Positions 14,339 through 23,202 of a DNA stretch of 64,000 nt are shown piece by piece. Source of the DNA: Demequina oxidasica (GTDB lineage: Bacteria; Actinomycetota; Actinomycetes; Actinomycetales; Demequinaceae); contig NZ_BBRE01000001.1 of NCBI RefSeq assembly GCF_000975115.1, forward strand, positions 1,382,288 to 1,446,287, in the 5' to 3' direction. Below the pieces are notes generated by a model. It was not told where the DNA came from. It worked only from the letters and a program-made list of their open reading frames with translations, and searched no databases. Positions within the stretch are counted from its first letter, which is position 1, and every line of letters starts with the position of its first letter. Made by a program: the position numbers and the translations under genes.

Positions 14339-16174
14339 CTATTCGCGAGTGTCGCCCTCCACCGGTGTCACGATCTCGTCGGTGGTCGAGTTCGTGAAGG
14401 ACGGGCTGATGTGGTCCTCGTCAGCGATCGCTTCCGAGTTTGGGGTGGCCGCCCTTACCCCGCGAGGTCCGCTGGCCTGGCCGGTTGGCCGGTCATCCCG
14501 TTCGGGAGCGCGCCCAAGCTTCTGAAGCCAGGACACCTTGTACTTGATTGGCGCTGTTTCCTGGTCAGCAGATTCGAGGCCGTACTCGTCGCCCACGTGA
14601 TCGGTAATGTGCTCAACAAACTCGGCGCGGTTACCGCGGAGATAGACCTGATGCTCGTATCTGAACGCCTTAAGGGTGGCCAGCATCATGCCGATCATTA
14701 CCACCGAGAACGGCAGGGCGGTAATGATCGCCGCCGTCTGAAGCGCGGTAAGGCCGCCACTGAGCAGGAGCGCGATAGCCACCAGCGCGGTGGTGACTGC
14801 CCAAAACACTCGCAGCCACTGGCGCGGGTTCTCCGCGCCGCCGGAGGTCAGCATACCGAGTACGAGGGAGCCCGAGTCCGAGGATGTGATGAAGAACAGG
14901 CCGATCAGTAGGATCGCGCCGTACGATGCCGCGGCGCCTCCGGGTAGCCCGTCCAGCATGGCGAACAGTGAACCGTTGTAATCCACCTCACCGTTGGGCC
15001 CGATCAGTCCGCCGTCCCCGTAGAGCTCCCGGTAAATTGCCGTGCCACCGAGTGTGGCGAACCACAGGAATGCGATCGACGTCGGGACGAGCAGTACGCC
15101 CCACACGAATTCGCGCACGGTTCGGCCCTTTGAGACGCGTGCGATGAAGATGCCGACGAACGGTGCCCAGGAGATCCACCAGCCCCAGTAGAACGTTGTC
15201 CAGGCCGCCTGCCACTGCTCGCCGGCCTCGCCGGCGTAGGCCGAGACATTGAAACTCAGTCCCACAAAGCTCTGTACGTACGCGCCCACATCCTGGACAA
15301 ACTCACGCAGGATGAACAGCGTAGGTCCCGCGAACAATACGTAGAGCAGGATCGCTCCGGCGAGTGCGAGGTTAATGCTGGATAGCCACTTCATGCCCTT
15401 CTGCAGGCCCGTGACCAGCGAGAAGATGGTGAAAACGGTGATGATTCCGATCAGCATGATCTGTGTGCTGGTGGTGGGCTGAGCGATTCCAGCAGAGTCG
15501 AGGCCCGAACTCATCTGCAGTACGCCGAGTCCCAGAGAGGTGGCGACACCGAACATCGTTCCCACCACGGCGGTCACGTCGATCACGTCGCCCCAGCGGC
15601 CTTTGACCTTGTCGCCCATCAGTGGCTCGAGTGCCCAGCGGATGGAGACCGGCCGGCCGCGCCGGTGCACGGCATACGCGATCGAGACACCCACCACGAT
15701 GTAAATGGACCACGCGTGGATGCCCCAGTGCAGGAAGGTCTGCGTCATAGAGGCCTGCGCGAGTTGCTCTGGAGTCCCGGTGACACCCGGGCGCGGGTCT
15801 GCGTAGTGGGCGAGGGGCTCCGCAACACCGTAGAACACCAGTCCGATTCCCATTCCCGCGGCGAACAGAAGCGCGAACCACGAGAACAGCGAGAATGCCG
15901 GCTTGTCCTCGTCCTTGCCCAGCTTGATGTTGCCGAACCTGCTGAAGCCGATGAACAACGTGAATGCCACGAACACGGCCGCAATGAGAACGTAGTACCA
16001 GCCAAAGCCGGAGACGATGCCGGACTGGATCTGCTCAAACAACGCCTCGGCGGAGTCGGGCCAGATGATGGCATAGAGACAGAAGCCCAGAATCAGGATC
16101 GACGCAGGCCAGAAAACGGACTTGCCTAGTGTCGACTTGGTCATCGGGGTGTGAACGTCCTGCTCGGTCGCCAT
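14339..16174 (-). CDS. BCCT family betaine/choline/carnitine transporter
   Basis: 611-aa secondary transporter of the BCCT family with about twelve membrane helices. Motifs include MGIGLVFYGVAEP and the Trp-rich substrate region WTTFYWGWWISWAPFVGIF followed by ARVSKGRTVREF, plus FFITSSDSGSLVL. These place it with BetP/BetT/OpuD-type carriers, most likely for glycine betaine or choline. The C-terminal tail of about 110 residues is hydrophilic, as in osmoregulated members. Stand-alone, which fits an osmolyte importer. Confidence 0.93.
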   Translation of the reverse strand: MATEQDVHTPMTKSTLGKSVFWPASILILGFCLYAIIWPDSAEALFEQIQSGIVSGFGWYYVLIAAVFVAFTLFIGFSRFGNIKLGKDEDKPAFSLFSWFALLFAAGMGIGLVFYGVAEPLAHYADPRPGVTGTPEQLAQASMTQTFLHWGIHAWSIYIVVGVSIAYAVHRRGRPVSIRWALEPLMGDKVKGRWGDVIDVTAVVGTMFGVATSLGLGVLQMSSGLDSAGIAQPTTSTQIMLIGIITVFTIFSLVTGLQKGMKWLSSINLALAGAILLYVLFAGPTLFILREFVQDVGAYVQSFVGLSFNVSAYAGEAGEQWQAAWTTFYWGWWISWAPFVGIFIARVSKGRTVREFVWGVLLVPTSIAFLWFATLGGTAIYRELYGDGGLIGPNGEVDYNGSLFAMLDGLPGGAAASYGAILLIGLFFITSSDSGSLVLGMLTSGGAENPRQWLRVFWAVTTALVAIALLLSGGLTALQTAAIITALPFSVVMIGMMLATLKAFRYEHQVYLRGNRAEFVEHITDHVGDEYGLESADQETAPIKYKVSWLQKLGRAPERDDRPTGQASGPRGVRAATPNSEAIADEDHISPSFTNSTTDEIVTPVEGDTRE

Positions 16175-16289
16175 CGACTCTCCCTGTGCTGAGGTAAGGC
16201 TGGATCGTAAGAAATGGAAGGGGTTGCGCTTCTACGCTAGCCCCATCGGGCTAGCCGCGCCCCCGTGACGCGGAAAAGTCCCTGGTCTT

Positions 16290-17192
16290 CTACCAATCCG
16301 CCTCGTGGCAGCTCTCATCCTTGGCGTACTCCACCTGAATGGTCGCGTGGGCAAGGGAGTAGGTCTCGCGCAGCAACGTCCGCGCGGCGCTGAGCACCGC
16401 GGTGGGATCCGCGTCAGGGCTGGCCACGAGATGTGCCGTGGCGACGTCCATGCCGGAGGTGAGCGTCCACACATGAAGATCATGGACCCCTTCTACGCCC
16501 TCGATGGAAAGCAGGTCGAGGTCAATCTGGCGGGGATCGGCGCCAGCTGGCGCGTGCTGCGCGAGCACGTGCACTACCTCGCGCCCAAGAATCGTGGCAC
16601 GGACTGCCACGAAGGCCCCGATCGCGAGTGCAATCACCGTGTCCCACATCCCGTTGCCGGTGGTGCGCACCAGAATGCCCGCCGCAATGACCCCCACGGA
16701 ACCTAGCGCATCGGCGAAAACCTCGAGGTACGCGCCCTTGACGTTGATCGACTCCTTGGAGCCGCCGCGCAAGAGCATCAAAGCCGCCAGGTTGACAACG
16801 AGTCCCACCACGCCAACCACCAGCATGGTTCCTGACGCGAGTTCCGGCTCGTCGCCAATGCGGCCGATCGCCTCCACCACCACGTAGATGCTGACGCCCC
16901 ACATCAGCAAGACCGTAAGCCCAGAGGCAAAAACCTCGGCGCGGTAGCTTCCGTACGAGCGGGTTCCGGTGCGGTCGGGACGGGTGGCGACTCGGGTCGC
17001 GATGAGGGCGGCGCCCAAGGCGACGACGTCGGCGGCCATGTGCCCGGCATCCGTCAGCAGGGCAAGCGAGCCAGATGTGATGGCGCTGATGAGCTCGACC
17101 ACAAAGAATGCCAGGATTAGGCCGAACGAGACCGCGAGCCGCCAGCGGTGTCGTCCACCGGCGTGCCCCGTGTGACTGTGGCTTCCACTCAT
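16290..17192 (-). CDS. Cation diffusion facilitator (zinc exporter type)
   Basis: 300-aa CDF/ZnT family antiporter. A His-rich N-terminus (HSHTGH, then HRWR) precedes six helices. The helix-2 metal site is DAGHMAAD (H51, D55). The helix-5 site reads EVFADALGS, with Glu in place of the His of CzcD/YiiP, a variant seen in some actinobacterial members. The cytoplasmic C-terminal domain (VEGVHDLHVWTLTSGM) is complete. Likely Zn2+ or Co2+/Cd2+ efflux. Confidence 0.92.
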   Translation of the reverse strand: MSGSHSHTGHAGGRHRWRLAVSFGLILAFFVVELISAITSGSLALLTDAGHMAADVVALGAALIATRVATRPDRTGTRSYGSYRAEVFASGLTVLLMWGVSIYVVVEAIGRIGDEPELASGTMLVVGVVGLVVNLAALMLLRGGSKESINVKGAYLEVFADALGSVGVIAAGILVRTTGNGMWDTVIALAIGAFVAVRATILGREVVHVLAQHAPAGADPRQIDLDLLSIEGVEGVHDLHVWTLTSGMDVATAHLVASPDADPTAVLSAARTLLRETYSLAHATIQVEYAKDESCHEADW

Positions 17193-17231
17193 CCCAACAG
17201 GCTACGCGCCGCATCGGCGGCGCAACAGCCC

Positions 17232-17933
17232 CTACGCCGAGGCCTGAGTGGCAGGCACGTGGGTGGGGTCGGGGCGCCAGCGCGGAGCTCGGAAGTACAC
17301 GGCGGAGAAGAGCGCGCCCACGCTCACCATCACGATGCAGATGGTCGCAATGTATGCGTATCCATTGTTGGGGTTGAGGAACGGATAGGGCACCCAACCG
17401 TCGGTAATGCCGCGGGCCAGAATGACGCCTAGCCACAGCGCCGGGTAGATGAGTACCACCCACATCTTGCCCAGCGGCAGGGGGCGGCGCGGGCCCGCGA
17501 TAAGCCAGTCGGCGACCACGATGATGCCGCTCGCCAGGTGCAGCACGGTGTTTGCCCACGGCACCGCGGGGTCATGAAAGGGCGCCAGGAGTAGCCAGTA
17601 GATAATCGTGACGACGGTCAGATACACCGCGGCCGATGCTCGCAGCAGTTCCACCCAGTCGGGCCGTGGGCTACGGGTATAGATGGCGGCGACGATCAGT
17701 GCGGCGGCCGCAATCGCGTTGGTCTGGTTGGTGAAGAACCCGTAGGTATTGAAGAACTTGAAGGTGCCATCGGTCATCGAGGGCAGGGCCGAGGCCACCA
17801 CCGCGGCCATAATGCCGAGGGCGGCGAGCACTCTTAACGTCCGCACCGTTGCGTACACGTTCTTGACCTTAGCGTTACCTGAACGCGATGTGGGATCCGC
17901 ATCGGCGCGCCCTCGGGTTGCCGCCGAGCCCAT
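17232..17933 (-). CDS. Pr6Pr family membrane protein, copy 2
   Basis: 233-aa membrane protein of about six helices. It shares with the copy at 20415 a long set of motifs: FFNTYGFFTNQTNAI, IIYWLLLAPFHDP, NTVLHLASGI, ADWLIAGPRR, LIYPALWL and TDGWVPYPFLNPNNGYAY. These fit the Pr6Pr family (conserved prolines; function unknown). The N-terminal 25 residues before the first helix are polar and may be mis-assigned; GTG codons nearer the first helix are alternative starts. It follows the CDF gene by 39 nt on the same strand. Confidence 0.8.
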   Translation of the reverse strand: MGSAATRGRADADPTSRSGNAKVKNVYATVRTLRVLAALGIMAAVVASALPSMTDGTFKFFNTYGFFTNQTNAIAAAALIVAAIYTRSPRPDWVELLRASAAVYLTVVTIIYWLLLAPFHDPAVPWANTVLHLASGIIVVADWLIAGPRRPLPLGKMWVVLIYPALWLGVILARGITDGWVPYPFLNPNNGYAYIATICIVMVSVGALFSAVYFRAPRWRPDPTHVPATQASA

Positions 17934-18007
17934 GTCCCTTTTGGCGCTTTTGCGGCGGGCTTTGCGTGGCCTTTACGTTAAAAATCCCCTAAAAACTTTG
18001 TTCGAAG

Positions 18008-19366
18008 CTACTTCTGCCCCACCTCGTCGTTCTCGGGGTGTCGCCGTAAGTACCAAGCCTCGAAGCCGAACACGACAACCATCGCGACCGCCGCGCCGAC
18101 GATCACCCAAGGAGCCTCGGCGCCCCGGATCAGTACGAACGCGACCAGTGCCGTCACGTCCGCAGCGAGGGCGGCAATGATGACCCAAGCCTTTGCCTTC
18201 ACTTCTTTGCGCAGGTGACGAAGCACTCCCCACTGGAGGGCGATGTCCATGATCAGGTAGACGATGATGCCTACGGCGGCGATGGCCGACAACCCAAGCG
18301 TCGCGGCGAGCACCGCGGCCACGACTCCGACGTAGACCAGCACATGCTGCCTCATGGTCCCCGGCAAACCAAAGTGACGGTGGGGGATCATCTTCATGTC
18401 GGTGACCATGGTGAGCATGCGAGATACGGCGAATAGGCTCGCGATCAGTCCCGTGACGGTCGCGACGACCGCCACCACCACGGTGGCGTTGATGCCGAAC
18501 TGCCCGAGCGCGGGCTGTGCGGCCTGCGCGAGTGAGTAGTCCTTGGCGTCGACGATCTCGCTGACCGACAGCGACGCCCCTACGCTGAAGCTCACCATCA
18601 CGTAGAGCGCGGCACAGATGCTCAGCGAGATGATGATGGCCCGGCCAACATTGCGCCGGGGCTCTTTAAGTTCCGCGCCGTCGTTGGTGATGGTGGTGAA
18701 TCCCTTGTAGGCGAGTACCGCCAGCGCGGTGGCGGCGACAAATCCGCCGATGCTGGTCCCTTGAGCCAGGCCCTCGTCGGCGGCCTTGTAGCTGAAGCCA
18801 GAAACGGCGATCGCGGCGATCGCGAGCAACCCGATTCCGCCGATCTTGATGACTGCGCCGACTGTCTGCACCCAGGAAATGGATTCATTGCGAGCCAGAT
18901 TGATGCCGACGGCGGCGGCTACCAGCGCGACGGCGAGCACCGAGATGAGCCACGGCGGACCACCGCCGAATGGCCTGAGGATGTAGGTGCCGAAGGTGCG
19001 CGCTACCAGTGCTTCGTTGAGCACCATCGACAGCGCCATGAGCATCGCTGACCCGGCAGCGATGGTGCGGCGGCCGTAGGCCTGAGTCAGGATCATGGCG
19101 ATCCCGCCAGCCGACGGATTCACCCGAGTGACCTTGACGTAGGCGTAGGCACTGAGTCCGGCCACGCCCGCGGCCGCCAGGAAGGCGAGCGGGAAGAGTG
19201 GTCCGGCTAGTTCGGCAACCTGACCCGTCAGCGCAAAGATGCCTGCACCCACCATGACGCCGGTGCCCATCGCGATTGCGCCGCGTAGCGTCAGGCTGTT
19301 CTCGCGGTAGCCGGCCTCGGTGCGATCTGCTGATTTACCCTCGGCACCGCCGTCGATTTTGGCCAT
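18008..19366 (-). CDS. APC family amino acid permease
   Basis: 452-aa permease with about twelve helices. The first helix region GTGVMVGAGIFALTGQ is the APC-superfamily signature around the unwound helix 1, and AYKGFTTITNDGAELKEPRRNVGRAI matches the conserved helix 6 to loop region. Substrate not predictable; some related members carry cationic or bulky amino acids. AAGGAG lies 7 nt upstream of the ATG. It is the first gene of a same-strand run with the Pr6Pr and CDF genes, but 74 bp separate it from the next. Confidence 0.9.
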   Translation of the reverse strand: MAKIDGGAEGKSADRTEAGYRENSLTLRGAIAMGTGVMVGAGIFALTGQVAELAGPLFPLAFLAAAGVAGLSAYAYVKVTRVNPSAGGIAMILTQAYGRRTIAAGSAMLMALSMVLNEALVARTFGTYILRPFGGGPPWLISVLAVALVAAAVGINLARNESISWVQTVGAVIKIGGIGLLAIAAIAVSGFSYKAADEGLAQGTSIGGFVAATALAVLAYKGFTTITNDGAELKEPRRNVGRAIIISLSICAALYVMVSFSVGASLSVSEIVDAKDYSLAQAAQPALGQFGINATVVVAVVATVTGLIASLFAVSRMLTMVTDMKMIPHRHFGLPGTMRQHVLVYVGVVAAVLAATLGLSAIAAVGIIVYLIMDIALQWGVLRHLRKEVKAKAWVIIAALAADVTALVAFVLIRGAEAPWVIVGAAVAMVVVFGFEAWYLRRHPENDEVGQK

Positions 19367-19402
19367 CGCGTTACTCCTTCGCAGAGGGGCTGGTTGTCGC
19401 TT

Positions 19403-20404
19403 CTACTTCTTGCTACGCGTCAATGCCTCTGTAAATTCCCAGGCCACGATGGGTGCGTCGAAGTTCTTGGAGCTACGACCCATCATGCGCGGGGCTCGGT
19501 AGCCCGTGTTCGGGACCACGTGCCCTCCGCCCTTGACTGCGTAGAGCCGCACGGGAACGCCACTGCCTCCGCCGAACTCCTTGAGGACCACCGACCGGCG
19601 CTTGCCCTCGACCCCGGCAACCAGGGTGCGAACCGGGGCACCCTCCACGCTGTTGATGCCAGGATCCGATGCTGGCCCGGCCACGCCGTTGACGCGAGCG
19701 AAGGCAATGGCAGAGTCGATCGCCGACTTCACCTCGCCGAGCGGATTGCCGCGACTGCCCGCCCTCCCGCCGGCGAAGGGATTGAGTGGGTCCCTGGTGC
19801 CTTCGACCAACATGACTGGCTTGGGGATGCTGAAGTTGATGCAGTCGGAGCTGCCGGGCTCCGACAGGTTCGCCGCATTGGCCACGATGACGGCGAACGT
19901 CTTGGGGCTTTGGGCAAGCATCTTGTAGAGCATGTGGGCGCCGTTGGAATAGCCGAAGCCGTACGCGCGCCCGGCGTCGAGGCCGTGCTTCTGGGTCAGG
20001 TCCGCCACGAGAGAGGTGAGGAACGCGACATCGTCGATGCCCTCAGCGCGTGCGGGGTACTTGGTGGCCGTGCGGCAGTCGTGCCAACTGCGTTTGTAGC
20101 CGTCGGGGTACACCACGACAAATCCTTCGCGGGCCGCGAGTTCTTCGAACTGGTAGCCAGTGATGAAGCGCATGTCTTCAGCATTGGAGCTAGCGCCGTG
20201 GAGCACTACCCAAAGGGGGGCGCCGGGTGTGAGGTGAGCCGGCACCACCGCAATGTAGTCGCGGTTGATGTCGCCTACCTTGATCGATAGTCGCGACACG
20301 TCGTTGTCTAGTGTGGGCGCGGACGGCTGAGGCGCATAGAACACGATCCAGCCCACCAGCGCAACGATGGCGAGTCCGCCGATGACACCAATCGCAATAA
20401 GCAT
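19403..20404 (-). CDS. Secreted/anchored alpha/beta-hydrolase esterase (PHB depolymerase-like)
   Basis: 333-aa protein with an N-terminal membrane anchor (residues 1-25) and an esterase domain of the polyhydroxybutyrate depolymerase/feruloyl-esterase (LpqC-like) type. LWVVLHGASSNAED carries the oxyanion region, GFGYSNGAHM the nucleophile Ser (GxSxG-like), VEGTRDPLNPF the catalytic Asp and GGGHVVPN the catalytic His. It probably acts outside the membrane on esters; the substrate is not known. Confidence 0.87.
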   Translation of the reverse strand: MLIAIGVIGGLAIVALVGWIVFYAPQPSAPTLDNDVSRLSIKVGDINRDYIAVVPAHLTPGAPLWVVLHGASSNAEDMRFITGYQFEELAAREGFVVVYPDGYKRSWHDCRTATKYPARAEGIDDVAFLTSLVADLTQKHGLDAGRAYGFGYSNGAHMLYKMLAQSPKTFAVIVANAANLSEPGSSDCINFSIPKPVMLVEGTRDPLNPFAGGRAGSRGNPLGEVKSAIDSAIAFARVNGVAGPASDPGINSVEGAPVRTLVAGVEGKRRSVVLKEFGGGSGVPVRLYAVKGGGHVVPNTGYRAPRMMGRSSKNFDAPIVAWEFTEALTRSKK

Positions 20405-20414
20405 GTATGCCAGC

Positions 20415-21014
20415 CTACGGCGTGACTAGCCGCCATCGGGTCGACCTGAAAATCAGCAGCGCGAGGATGGTACCGACAGCGAGTATGCCGCCGACCACGA
20501 TTGCGACCGACGCGTAGCCGTTGCCCGGCTCGAGGAACGGATAGGGGACCCAGCCATCAGTGGCGCCTCGGATGAGTACCACGGTGAGCCACGCAGCGGG
20601 ATAGAGCAGCACTACCCAGAAATGTGAGGCAGGCAAGCTGTGGCGGGGACCCTCAACTAGCCAATCCGCCAGGACAAAGATGCCGCTGAACAGATGGAGT
20701 ACCAGGTTGGTCCACACGACGTCCGGTTCCGACGTGGGCGCGAGTAGCGTCCAATACACGGTCGTCACGATAACCAGGTAGACGGTAGCGCTTGCTCGAA
20801 GGTACTCGAGCCAGCGCGGCCGCTCGCGGCCAGTGTGGGCAACGGCCAGCCCGAGTGCAGTCGCCCCGATCAGGTTGGTCTGGATGGTGAAGTACCCAAA
20901 AAAGTTGAAGAACTCGAAGGTGCCGAGCGATATTGCTCGAGCAGCATCCGTGGTGATCGCAGCAAGAATGATCAAGACGGCCGCGACGCGCGCAAATCTC
21001 ACAACTCTGTTCAT
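20415..21014 (-). CDS. Pr6Pr family membrane protein, copy 3
   Basis: 199-aa membrane protein with about six helices, clearly paralogous to the copy at 17232: FFNFFGYFTIQTNLIG, VYWTLLAPTSEPD, NLVLHLFSGIFVLADWL, GPRHSLPASHFWVVLLYPAAWL and TDGWVPYPFLEPGNGYA align along the whole length. The start at 21014 (MNRVVRF) is chosen because the open frame to 21083 would begin with TTG and add a basic, non-family stretch. It lies 10 nt upstream of the esterase gene on the same strand, so they may be cotranscribed. Function unknown. Confidence 0.8.
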   Translation of the reverse strand: MNRVVRFARVAAVLIILAAITTDAARAISLGTFEFFNFFGYFTIQTNLIGATALGLAVAHTGRERPRWLEYLRASATVYLVIVTTVYWTLLAPTSEPDVVWTNLVLHLFSGIFVLADWLVEGPRHSLPASHFWVVLLYPAAWLTVVLIRGATDGWVPYPFLEPGNGYASVAIVVGGILAVGTILALLIFRSTRWRLVTP

Positions 21015-21096
21015 GCGTCTGATGCTACTGCCCGGGCTCTTCCGCACGCTCCTGCGCTTACCTTTGACGGACTTTGGGCACAAGAAAGGAGTCCAG

Positions 21097-21177
21097 ATGC
21101 AAGCGCTGGAGTCGCGGTTGCTGTGGGATGCGACAACCGATCCGTTGTTTGCCAGCGAACCTCGCGTCCAGGTCTAG
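21097..21177 (+). CDS. Possible 26-aa small ORF or leader peptide
   Basis: ATG at 21097 is preceded by a near-ideal AAAGGAG at 5-nt spacing, unusually good for this window. It reads 26 codons to TAG at 21175, giving a peptide with LLWDATTDPLFASEP in the middle. It lies 62 nt before the MFS gene on the same strand. No family recognised. It may be a real small protein, an upstream leader peptide, or chance; conservation in relatives would decide. Confidence 0.4.
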   Translation: MQALESRLLWDATTDPLFASEPRVQV

Positions 21178-21239
21178 CCGCGTGAAACGGGGCCAGTGGC
21201 GGTCCATTGGCACCCCGGATGTCGGTGACACTTAGAGCA

Positions 21240-22469
21240 ATGAACACGCCAGCATCAAGCGCCGCGCCAGCGCTTACGCCCTCCTCGGGCCGTGCGCCGT
21301 CGTACCTGCTACTCGCCGTCACGGTCCTCGTCGTCGCGGCGAACCTGCGGGGCGCGATTACGGCACTCGGCCCCATCATCGACCGCGTAGGAACCGACAC
21401 CGGCCTGTCCGCCGGGGCGCTCGGCGTTCTTGGGGCGCTGCCGATTCTCACCTTCGGAGTAGTGTCGCCGCTGGTCCACCGGCTGTCGTCAAAGTTCGGC
21501 GCCGACCGAGCGGTGTTTGGCGCACTGCTACTCCTGACCCTCGGAACTGTGGTGCGGTCACTGCCAGGCTTCAGCGGTTGGCTGTGGGTGGGTACGGTGC
21601 TGCTTGCCGCAGCCATCGCGGTGGCAAACGTGCTGATGCCCGCGATAGTCAAGCGGGACTTCCCTCAGAAGGTCTCGCTCATGACCGGCCTGTACTCGGC
21701 CGTCATGAGCGGCTTCGCGGCCGTCGCGTCGGGCATCGCGGTCCCCATTGCTAGCTCCGCCAACTGGGAGTTGGCACTGGGAGTCTGGGCCATCCCAGCG
21801 CTGATCGCGGCGGGCGTGTGGGTGTTCCGCCTGCGCGGAGCCCAGGCCGCACGCCCCGTTCCTATCCCCGCCACTATGGCGCCCAGTGCCGCCCGGTCCA
21901 TGTGGAGATCGAGCGTCGCCTGGCAGGTCGCCCTCGTGATGGCGCTGCAGTCCTCTGTCTTCTACCTGCTCATCACCTGGCTACCATCCATCGAGTCGTC
22001 GCACGGAGTGGGGGAGTCAGAGGCCGGCTGGCACCTGGTGATTTTCCAGTTGGCCGGCATCATCGGCGGACTCGTAGCCGGTCCGGTGTTGCATGGTCGC
22101 CACGACCAGCGCGGCGTGGGAATGGCCACCGCCGGACTCATGGTCGTCGCCATGGTCGGCTTGCTGGTGCTGCCAGGCCTCGTGGTGGTCTGGGTGGCCT
22201 TCGCCGGTGCAAGTGCTGGCGCGTCCCTGGTGGTTGCCCTAACCCTGATGTCGGTGCGCGCCCGCACTCCACAAGACTCAGGAAGGCTGTCGGCAATGTC
22301 GCAGTCGGTGGGTTATCTGATTGCCTCGCTCGGCCCCATCATGTCCGGGCTCCTCTATGAACTCGCCGACAGCTGGACGCCCGTGCTGGTATTCGCGGCG
22401 CTGCTCGCGGCAGGTCAGGGTGGGTTTGTCGCTTTTGCGGGACGCAATCGCTTCACGCACCCGGAATAG
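21240..22469 (+). CDS. MFS transporter, CynX/NimT type
   Basis: 409-aa major facilitator with about twelve helices. VVAANLRGAITALGPI near the N-terminus and the following helix pairs match the CynX/NimT (cyanate/2-nitroimidazole) branch, with FYLLITWLPSI in helix 7. The start is uncertain: ATG at 21240 (MNTPASS) is chosen because the helix starts about 30 residues later; ATG at 21219 is in frame. Substrate unknown. It is followed 68 nt later by an NAD(P)-binding protein. Confidence 0.87.
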   Translation: MNTPASSAAPALTPSSGRAPSYLLLAVTVLVVAANLRGAITALGPIIDRVGTDTGLSAGALGVLGALPILTFGVVSPLVHRLSSKFGADRAVFGALLLLTLGTVVRSLPGFSGWLWVGTVLLAAAIAVANVLMPAIVKRDFPQKVSLMTGLYSAVMSGFAAVASGIAVPIASSANWELALGVWAIPALIAAGVWVFRLRGAQAARPVPIPATMAPSAARSMWRSSVAWQVALVMALQSSVFYLLITWLPSIESSHGVGESEAGWHLVIFQLAGIIGGLVAGPVLHGRHDQRGVGMATAGLMVVAMVGLLVLPGLVVVWVAFAGASAGASLVVALTLMSVRARTPQDSGRLSAMSQSVGYLIASLGPIMSGLLYELADSWTPVLVFAALLAAGQGGFVAFAGRNRFTHPE

Positions 22470-22537
22470 TGGCCGGGCCCACGGGCGTTGCTGAAGTAGC
22501 AAACACCCGCGACAACCCGAGCACAGGAGCATCACTC

Positions 22538-23188
22538 ATGGCACGCATCACAGTTCTAGGCGGCACCGGCTACGCGGGCGGCGCCATCGTCGCCGACGCG
22601 ATCACCCGCGATCATGAGGTCGCGTCCTACAGCCGTCGCCTACCCCACTCGTCCGATCTACTCGACGGCGTGAGCTATGAGGTGGGTTCCATCACTGACG
22701 CCGCAGTGCGGGCCGACTCCCTGACGGCTACCGATGTGTTGGTCGCCGCACTGTCTCCTCGCGGCGACATGACGGGTCGGGTGCGAAGTCTTTACGCGGA
22801 ACTCGCCAACGAGGCGGCCGAGTCTGGGGTCAGGTTGGTAGTGATCGGCGGCGCCAGCGCACTGCGCCCCGCGGCAGGCGAGCCCACGTTCGCCGAGTCG
22901 GGACAGGCCCCGGCGGCCTTCGCGGAGGAGGCCATGGAGATGTTCGGAGTCCTCCAGGACCTGCAGGCACGGACTGACGACCTCGACTGGCTCTTTGTGA
23001 GCCCTGCCCGCACGTTCGGCTCCTACGCGCCGGGCGAGTCCACGGGCCATTACCGAGTGGGCGGCGACGTTGTTGTGACGGACGATGCTGGGGATTCGGT
23101 GATCTCCGGGCCTGACTTTGGTCAGGCAGTGGTCGACGAAATCGAGTCGCATGACCACACGCGCCAGCAAGTCACGTTCGCATACTGA
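22538..23188 (+). CDS. NAD(P)-binding Rossmann-fold protein (NmrA/YwnB-like)
   Basis: 216-aa protein of the NAD(P)H-binding atypical SDR type: GGTGYAGGAI at residues 8-17, VLVAALSPRGDM in strand 4, RLVVIGGASALRP and DLDWLFVSPARTFGSY in later strands. It lacks the YxxxK catalytic pair, as is common for NmrA-like and YwnB-like members. GGAG lies upstream of the ATG. Role unknown; the SIP gene follows by 14 nt, so they may be cotranscribed. Confidence 0.85.
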   Translation: MARITVLGGTGYAGGAIVADAITRDHEVASYSRRLPHSSDLLDGVSYEVGSITDAAVRADSLTATDVLVAALSPRGDMTGRVRSLYAELANEAAESGVRLVVIGGASALRPAAGEPTFAESGQAPAAFAEEAMEMFGVLQDLQARTDDLDWLFVSPARTFGSYAPGESTGHYRVGGDVVVTDDAGDSVISGPDFGQAVVDEIESHDHTRQQVTFAY

Positions 23189-23202
23189 TCTAGCCTGGCT
23201 AC

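Noticed and set aside
16522..17559. 345-codon minus-strand frame
   Set aside because: It overlaps the CDF and Pr6Pr genes in another frame and is rich in Arg/His as expected of a shadow frame.
19394..20290. 298-codon plus-strand frame opposite the esterase
   Set aside because: Antisense to a gene with full catalytic triad motifs; no domain in this frame.
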